Source: CAJPST01 sp041795785 | GTDB lineage: Bacteria; Pseudomonadota; Gammaproteobacteria; Enterobacterales; Pasteurellaceae | Length of the DNA stretch: 26,132 nucleotides | NCBI GenBank assembly: GCA_041795785.1 | Contig: JBHBXR010000195.1 | Location: 1-26,132, forward strand | Direction of reading: 5' to 3' | Shown here: positions 22,843 through 26,132 of the stretch, piece after piece | Layout of the letters: each line of letters opens with the position of its first letter | Position numbering within the stretch: the stretch's first letter is position 1 | Program-made: the position numbers and the translations under genes | Notes under the pieces: model-generated | Databases searched by the model: none | What the model saw: only the letters and a program-made list of their open reading frames with translations | Told to the model about the DNA's origin: nothing

Positions 22843-22871
22843 AGTGTATGTGTTCCGACGGCAATAATCAA
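22843..22871 (-). promoter_or_regulatory. Promoter of the TPP riboswitch / thiB operon
   Basis: On the - strand TTGATT (22866-22871), a 17-base spacer and TACACT (22843-22848). Predicted transcription starts near 22836, at the first base of the riboswitch closing helix, which strongly supports both calls. The -35 element overlaps the rarD stop codon (22868-22870). Confidence 0.7.
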
Positions 22872-23752
22872 TAGCTTTGGCGTTTTTTCGCACGCATAAC
22901 GACAACGCCGTCCAATACTAACAATAAAATGGCGATGGTAAGACATCCCATCAATATGTAAGAATTTTCTTCCAACACTTCGCCGATCATAAAAGAAACG
23001 ACCAGCATTAAAAAAGGCTCAAGATAACCGAGTAAGCCCAATAAATTAATCGGAATAAGCTGACTGCATAAAATATACAGGCTAAACGCCACACCGCTGA
23101 CCACGCCAAGTACAAGCAACCAAACATAGGCGTTCGGGTTGTGTCGTAAGACGAAATTCATATCCACTTGCAGCGCGAAATAAACGGAAATCGGAATAAG
23201 CAACAGCATTTCCAACACAAAACTGGATAAATGCAGAATTTTAAACGATTTACGCAAAGAGAAATACACGGGATAACCAAGGCATACCAACGCACTTTCC
23301 CACGAAAACACGCCGGTCAGTATCATTTTGCTCGCCACGCCGACCGTAGCGAATAAAATGGCACAAATTTTGATGACAGAGAGGCGTTCCCGATATAAAA
23401 AACGTCCGATTAACACCATAATCAAAGGCATTAACAGATAACCGATCGACACCTCAATGGCTTTACCGTTATTCGGCGCCCATAAAAACAACCACATTTG
23501 CACGCCCATATTGAAACTGGTCGCCAGCACTACGAGAATTAAGTGCGGTTGGTTTTTCAGTTGTTTTAGAAAATCGACAAATGCTTTCTGCTGTTTCAGA
23601 AAAAACAGCACGAAAATTAAAAAGGGAATCGTGAAAAGCGTGCGCAGTCCTAACAATCCTTCGCCGGAAATGGGCTGTAACAAAACCGCCAAATAATAAA
23701 CGCAGCCGAACAACAGAGAGGCGGAAACGGAAAAAATAACGCCTTTAAGCAT
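22868..23752 (-). CDS. rarD: RarD-like EamA/DMT-family transporter
   Basis: 294 residues from ATG 23752 (MLKGVIFSVSASLLFGCVYY), about the length of E. coli RarD. Ten membrane helices arranged as two EamA repeats, with the family segments GLLGLRTLFTIPFLI, APNNGKAIEVSIGYLLMPL, FLYRERLS and LLGYLEPFLMLVVSF. The helix with ASFNMGVQMWLFLWAPNNGKA is characteristic of RarD. RarD proteins were linked to chloramphenicol sensitivity in Pseudomonas, but the substrate is not settled. The start is 2 bases after the uvrD stop (TAAGGATG), with GGAGAAAG upstream, so the genes are translationally linked. An ATG at 23794 inside uvrD lacks a ribosome-binding site and is rejected. One uptake signal is in the gene (23541-23549). 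Confidence 0.85.
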   Translation of the reverse strand: MLKGVIFSVSASLLFGCVYYLAVLLQPISGEGLLGLRTLFTIPFLIFVLFFLKQQKAFVDFLKQLKNQPHLILVVLATSFNMGVQMWLFLWAPNNGKAIEVSIGYLLMPLIMVLIGRFLYRERLSVIKICAILFATVGVASKMILTGVFSWESALVCLGYPVYFSLRKSFKILHLSSFVLEMLLLIPISVYFALQVDMNFVLRHNPNAYVWLLVLGVVSGVAFSLYILCSQLIPINLLGLLGYLEPFLMLVVSFMIGEVLEENSYILMGCLTIAILLLVLDGVVVMRAKKRQSY

Positions 23753-23754
23753 CC

Positions 23755-25935
23755 TTATACTTTCTCCAATTTCGCCAAATGTGCAATCAGCCATTTAATG
23801 CCCTGCCCCTGGAAAGCAATTTGCAGACGGGTGTTGTTATCCGAGCCTTCTACATTAATCACCGTGCCTTGTCCGAATTTCTCATGTTTCACTTTTTGCC
23901 CGGTCTTCCAACTGCTCTCTTGAGTGATAACCGGCGCAACGGAACCAACTGCGGATTGATTATACGCGCGGGTTACCGTACCGCGCAGACGGATTGCCTG
24001 AATACATTCTTCCGGCAGTTCGCTAATAAAACGAGACGGAATATGACGCTCTTCTTTGCCGTATAAACGACGGCTTTCCGCATAACAAATGGTCAGTTTT
24101 TGTTTGGCGCGAGTAATCCCCACATAAGCTAAACGACGTTCTTCTTCCAGTCTGCCCGGCTCTTCCAACGACATAAAACTCGGAAAAATCCCTTCTTCCA
24201 CGCCGACCATAAATACTCGCGGAAATTCCAGCCCTTTAGCGGAGTGTAGCGTCATCATTTGCACGCTGGATTGGTGCGGTGAAGCCTGTTCTTCACCGGC
24301 CTCCAGTGACGCATGCGTTAAAAACGCCGTGAGTTCGGACATTTCCTCCGCATCATCGGGTTTAATAAACTCACGGGCGGCGGACACTAACTCCTCCAAG
24401 TTTTCAATGCGTACTTCGCCTTTTTCCCCTTTTTCTTGTTTATACATTTCATACAAGCCGGAATGCTTAATGACAAAATCCGTCTGTGCGAATAACGGCA
24501 TTTCCGAGGTATCATGTTGCAAAGAATTAATCAGCTCGGTAAAGCGCAACAAAGAGGTTGCCGCCCTGCCCGCTAGTTTATTTTCACTGATAGCCAGTTG
24601 AACCGCCTGCCATAACGTAATTTGTCGTTCGCGGGTGATATTACGTAAAATATCTAAGGTGCGATCACCGATGCCGCGCGTCGGTGTATTGATTACGCGC
24701 TCAAAAGCGGCGTCGTCATGACGATTGGCGATTAAACGCAAATACGCCAGCGCATCTTTAATTTCCTGCCGCTCGAAGAAGCGCATCCCCCCGTAAATAC
24801 GATAAGGAATCTGCGCACGAATTAAGGCTTCTTCCAATACACGGGATTGACTGTTGCTGCGGTATAGAATGGCACAATCCTCCAATTTACCGCCGTCCTC
24901 CAGCCAGATTTTAATTTGTGAAGAAACGAATAAGGCTTCATCCAATTCATTAAACGCAGCGTAAATGCCGACCGGCTCGCCTTTTTCCCCTTCCGTCCAT
25001 AAATCTTTGCCGAGACGGTTATGGTTATTGGCGATTAATTGATTTGCCGTTTGCAGAATATTTGCAGTGGAACGATAGTTTTGTTCCAAACGAATGGTTT
25101 GTGCATTGGTAAAATCATCAAGAAAACGCTGAATATTTTCAATTTGCGCACCGCGCCAACCGTAAATGGATTGATCATCATCGCCGACAATCATCACATT
25201 GCCCGTTTCACCTGCCAACAGTTTAATCCAAGCATATTGAATTTTATTGGTATCCTGAAACTCGTCCACTAGGATATGTCGGAAACGCTGCTGATAACGC
25301 TGCAAAATCAGCGGTTTTTTCAGAAACAGTTCATACGCGCGCAACAGAATCTCGGCAAAATCTACTAATCCCGCTCGATCACAAGTATCCTGATAAATAC
25401 GATAGATCTGAATCCATTCCTTTTCCTGACGATCATTCATATCGTCAATTTGATGCGGACGCAAACCGTCGTCTTTTTTATTATTGATATACCAACAAGC
25501 TTGCTTGGCAGGATACATTTTTTCATCGTAGTTATGCAGTTTGAGCAAACGTTTCATCAGACGCAACTGATCTTCGCTGTCTAGAATTTGAAAGTCCTGC
25601 GGCAAACTGACATCATTATAGTGTGCGCGCAATAAACGATGAGCGATGCTGTGAAAGGTGCCGACCCACATTCCGAATAAGCGCTGAGAAGAATGTTGCG
25701 CTAGAGTGGTTTCAATACGCTGGCGCATTTCCGCCGCCGCTTTATTGGTGAACGTAACCGCCATAATATTGCCTTCGGATACGCCTTCCACCGTAATTAA
25801 CCAAGCAATGCGCTGCGTCAGCACTCGGGTTTTACCGCTCCCCGCTCCCGCCAGTACGAGATAGTTGCCCAAAGGCGCCGCTACCGCTTCCCGTTGTTTA
25901 TCATTAAGTCCGTCGAGTAATTCTGAAATATCCAT
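23755..25935 (-). CDS. uvrD: DNA helicase II (UvrD)
   Basis: 726 residues, a superfamily 1A 3'-5' helicase for nucleotide excision and mismatch repair. It removes UvrC and the incised oligonucleotide and unwinds mismatch-repair tracts. Motifs: Walker A AGAGSGKT (29-36), Ia TFTNKAA (61-67), Walker B VDEFQDT (223-229), III GDDDQSIYGWRGA (251-263), IV QNYRST (285-290), V TLHSAKGLEFPRVF and VI VGITRAKQ. The C-terminal segment KTGQKVKHEKFGQGTVINVEG is the Tudor-like domain that contacts RNA polymerase. MDISELLDGLNDKQREAVAAP is the standard N-terminus and separates it from Rep. A LexA box lies 20 bases before the ATG. It overlaps nothing and is followed immediately by rarD. Confidence 0.96.
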   Translation of the reverse strand: MDISELLDGLNDKQREAVAAPLGNYLVLAGAGSGKTRVLTQRIAWLITVEGVSEGNIMAVTFTNKAAAEMRQRIETTLAQHSSQRLFGMWVGTFHSIAHRLLRAHYNDVSLPQDFQILDSEDQLRLMKRLLKLHNYDEKMYPAKQACWYINNKKDDGLRPHQIDDMNDRQEKEWIQIYRIYQDTCDRAGLVDFAEILLRAYELFLKKPLILQRYQQRFRHILVDEFQDTNKIQYAWIKLLAGETGNVMIVGDDDQSIYGWRGAQIENIQRFLDDFTNAQTIRLEQNYRSTANILQTANQLIANNHNRLGKDLWTEGEKGEPVGIYAAFNELDEALFVSSQIKIWLEDGGKLEDCAILYRSNSQSRVLEEALIRAQIPYRIYGGMRFFERQEIKDALAYLRLIANRHDDAAFERVINTPTRGIGDRTLDILRNITRERQITLWQAVQLAISENKLAGRAATSLLRFTELINSLQHDTSEMPLFAQTDFVIKHSGLYEMYKQEKGEKGEVRIENLEELVSAAREFIKPDDAEEMSELTAFLTHASLEAGEEQASPHQSSVQMMTLHSAKGLEFPRVFMVGVEEGIFPSFMSLEEPGRLEEERRLAYVGITRAKQKLTICYAESRRLYGKEERHIPSRFISELPEECIQAIRLRGTVTRAYNQSAVGSVAPVITQESSWKTGQKVKHEKFGQGTVINVEGSDNNTRLQIAFQGQGIKWLIAHLAKLEKV

Positions 25936-25954
25936 TAATTTATCATCATTTCAT

Positions 25955-25970
25955 CTGTTTATTTTTACAG
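25955..25970. promoter_or_regulatory. LexA (SOS) box of uvrD
   Basis: CTGT-TTATTTTT-ACAG matches the CTGT-N8-ACAG LexA consensus exactly, with an AT-rich centre. It covers the predicted uvrD transcription start, immediately downstream of the -10 element, so bound LexA would block initiation. uvrD is an SOS gene in E. coli. Confidence 0.85.
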
Positions 25971-25973
25971 TGG

Positions 25974-26002
25974 ATTATAGATTTTTTTGTCTGTTAAAAC
26001 AA
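25974..26002 (-). promoter_or_regulatory. uvrD promoter
   Basis: On the - strand TTGTTT (25997-26002), exactly 17 bases, then a perfect TATAAT (25974-25979). The LexA box begins 4 bases downstream of the -10 element. Confidence 0.75.
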
Positions 26003-26050
26003 TGAAAAAAATGACCACACTTTCCCTTCGGATTTCCCATCCCTAAAAAA

Positions 26051-26081
26051 CAAAAAAACCGCAAGTCTCTCAACTCACGGT
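26051..26081 (-). terminator. Terminator of a gene lying beyond the right edge
   Basis: On the - strand ACCGTGAGT pairs with ACTTGCGGT (9 bp with two wobbles, 6-base loop) and is followed by seven T residues. It sits upstream of the uvrD promoter, so it ends a leftward transcript that starts outside the window. Two open reading frames run in from the edge on the - strand (stops near 26085 and inside the hairpin); neither can be identified. Confidence 0.75.
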
Positions 26082-26132
26082 CTCTTATCTATCCGGTTTC
26101 CTACATCCATCCGGTTCTCTATATCTATCACA

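Noticed and set aside
1153..23549. The many AAGTGCGGT repeats as a CRISPR or transposon signature
   Set aside because: They are dispersed singly in both orientations, in genes and gaps, with no regular spacing; they are Pasteurellaceae uptake signals.
23753..23794. 14-residue extension of RarD inside uvrD
   Set aside because: No ribosome-binding site; the ATG at 23752 directly follows the uvrD stop with GGAGAAAG and AAGG upstream.

Overview
The window looks like chromosomal DNA of a Pasteurellaceae species from the Haemophilus/Pasteurella side of the family. The 9-base DNA uptake signal AAGTGCGGT, in either orientation, occurs about 20 times in 26 kb, often in gaps and sometimes as inverted pairs that act as terminator stems. 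The thiBPQ-bioB linkage, as I recall it from Haemophilus influenzae, and the protein families fit this too. Mannheimia/Basfia succiniciproducens, Actinobacillus succinogenes and Aggregatibacter are plausible; I cannot name the species. I see no tRNA, rRNA, insertion sequence, phage or CRISPR array. This is mostly core metabolism, and its novelty lies in cis-regulatory structure rather than in a new multi-gene defence or mobile system.

Left end (1-3180): a YwiC-like membrane protein (+) converges with a membrane-anchored YafD-type endonuclease/exonuclease/phosphatase-fold protein (-), and a CPA1/NhaP-type cation:proton antiporter (+) ends at a strong bidirectional hairpin. Next (3180-7540, all -): a TAXI-type TRAP transporter made of a secreted binding protein, a fused DctQM permease with a C-terminal DUF3394-like region, and a UspA-family protein. 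Hairpin terminators lie after the binding-protein gene and after the permease gene, which suggests stepped-down expression.

Centre (7680-14100, all -): the pyruvate dehydrogenase operon aceE-aceF-lpdA. The E2 subunit has three lipoyl domains, and an unusual nested inverted repeat lies upstream of aceE. Then ptsH-ptsI-crr (14217-17080, -), the general phosphotransferase proteins. A large terminator-like hairpin lies between ptsH and ptsI, another hairpin between ptsI and crr, and a CRP-like site plus a 20-bp palindrome lie upstream.

Right part (17143-26000, all -): thiB-thiP-thiQ-bioB-metC form one tightly packed run behind a recognisable TPP riboswitch, whose expression platform is a hairpin covering the thiB ribosome-binding site. 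The riboswitch may therefore tie biotin synthase and cystathionine beta-lyase to thiamine status. Upstream are rarD and uvrD, coupled by TAAGGATG, with a perfect-consensus LexA box just after the uvrD -10 element. The right edge holds the terminator of a gene lying outside the window.

Gaps over 300 bases are 7411-7746 (binding-protein promoter region, hairpins, lpdA terminator) and 13875-14259 (aceE regulatory region, uptake-signal hairpin, crr terminator). Neither holds a gene that I can support.
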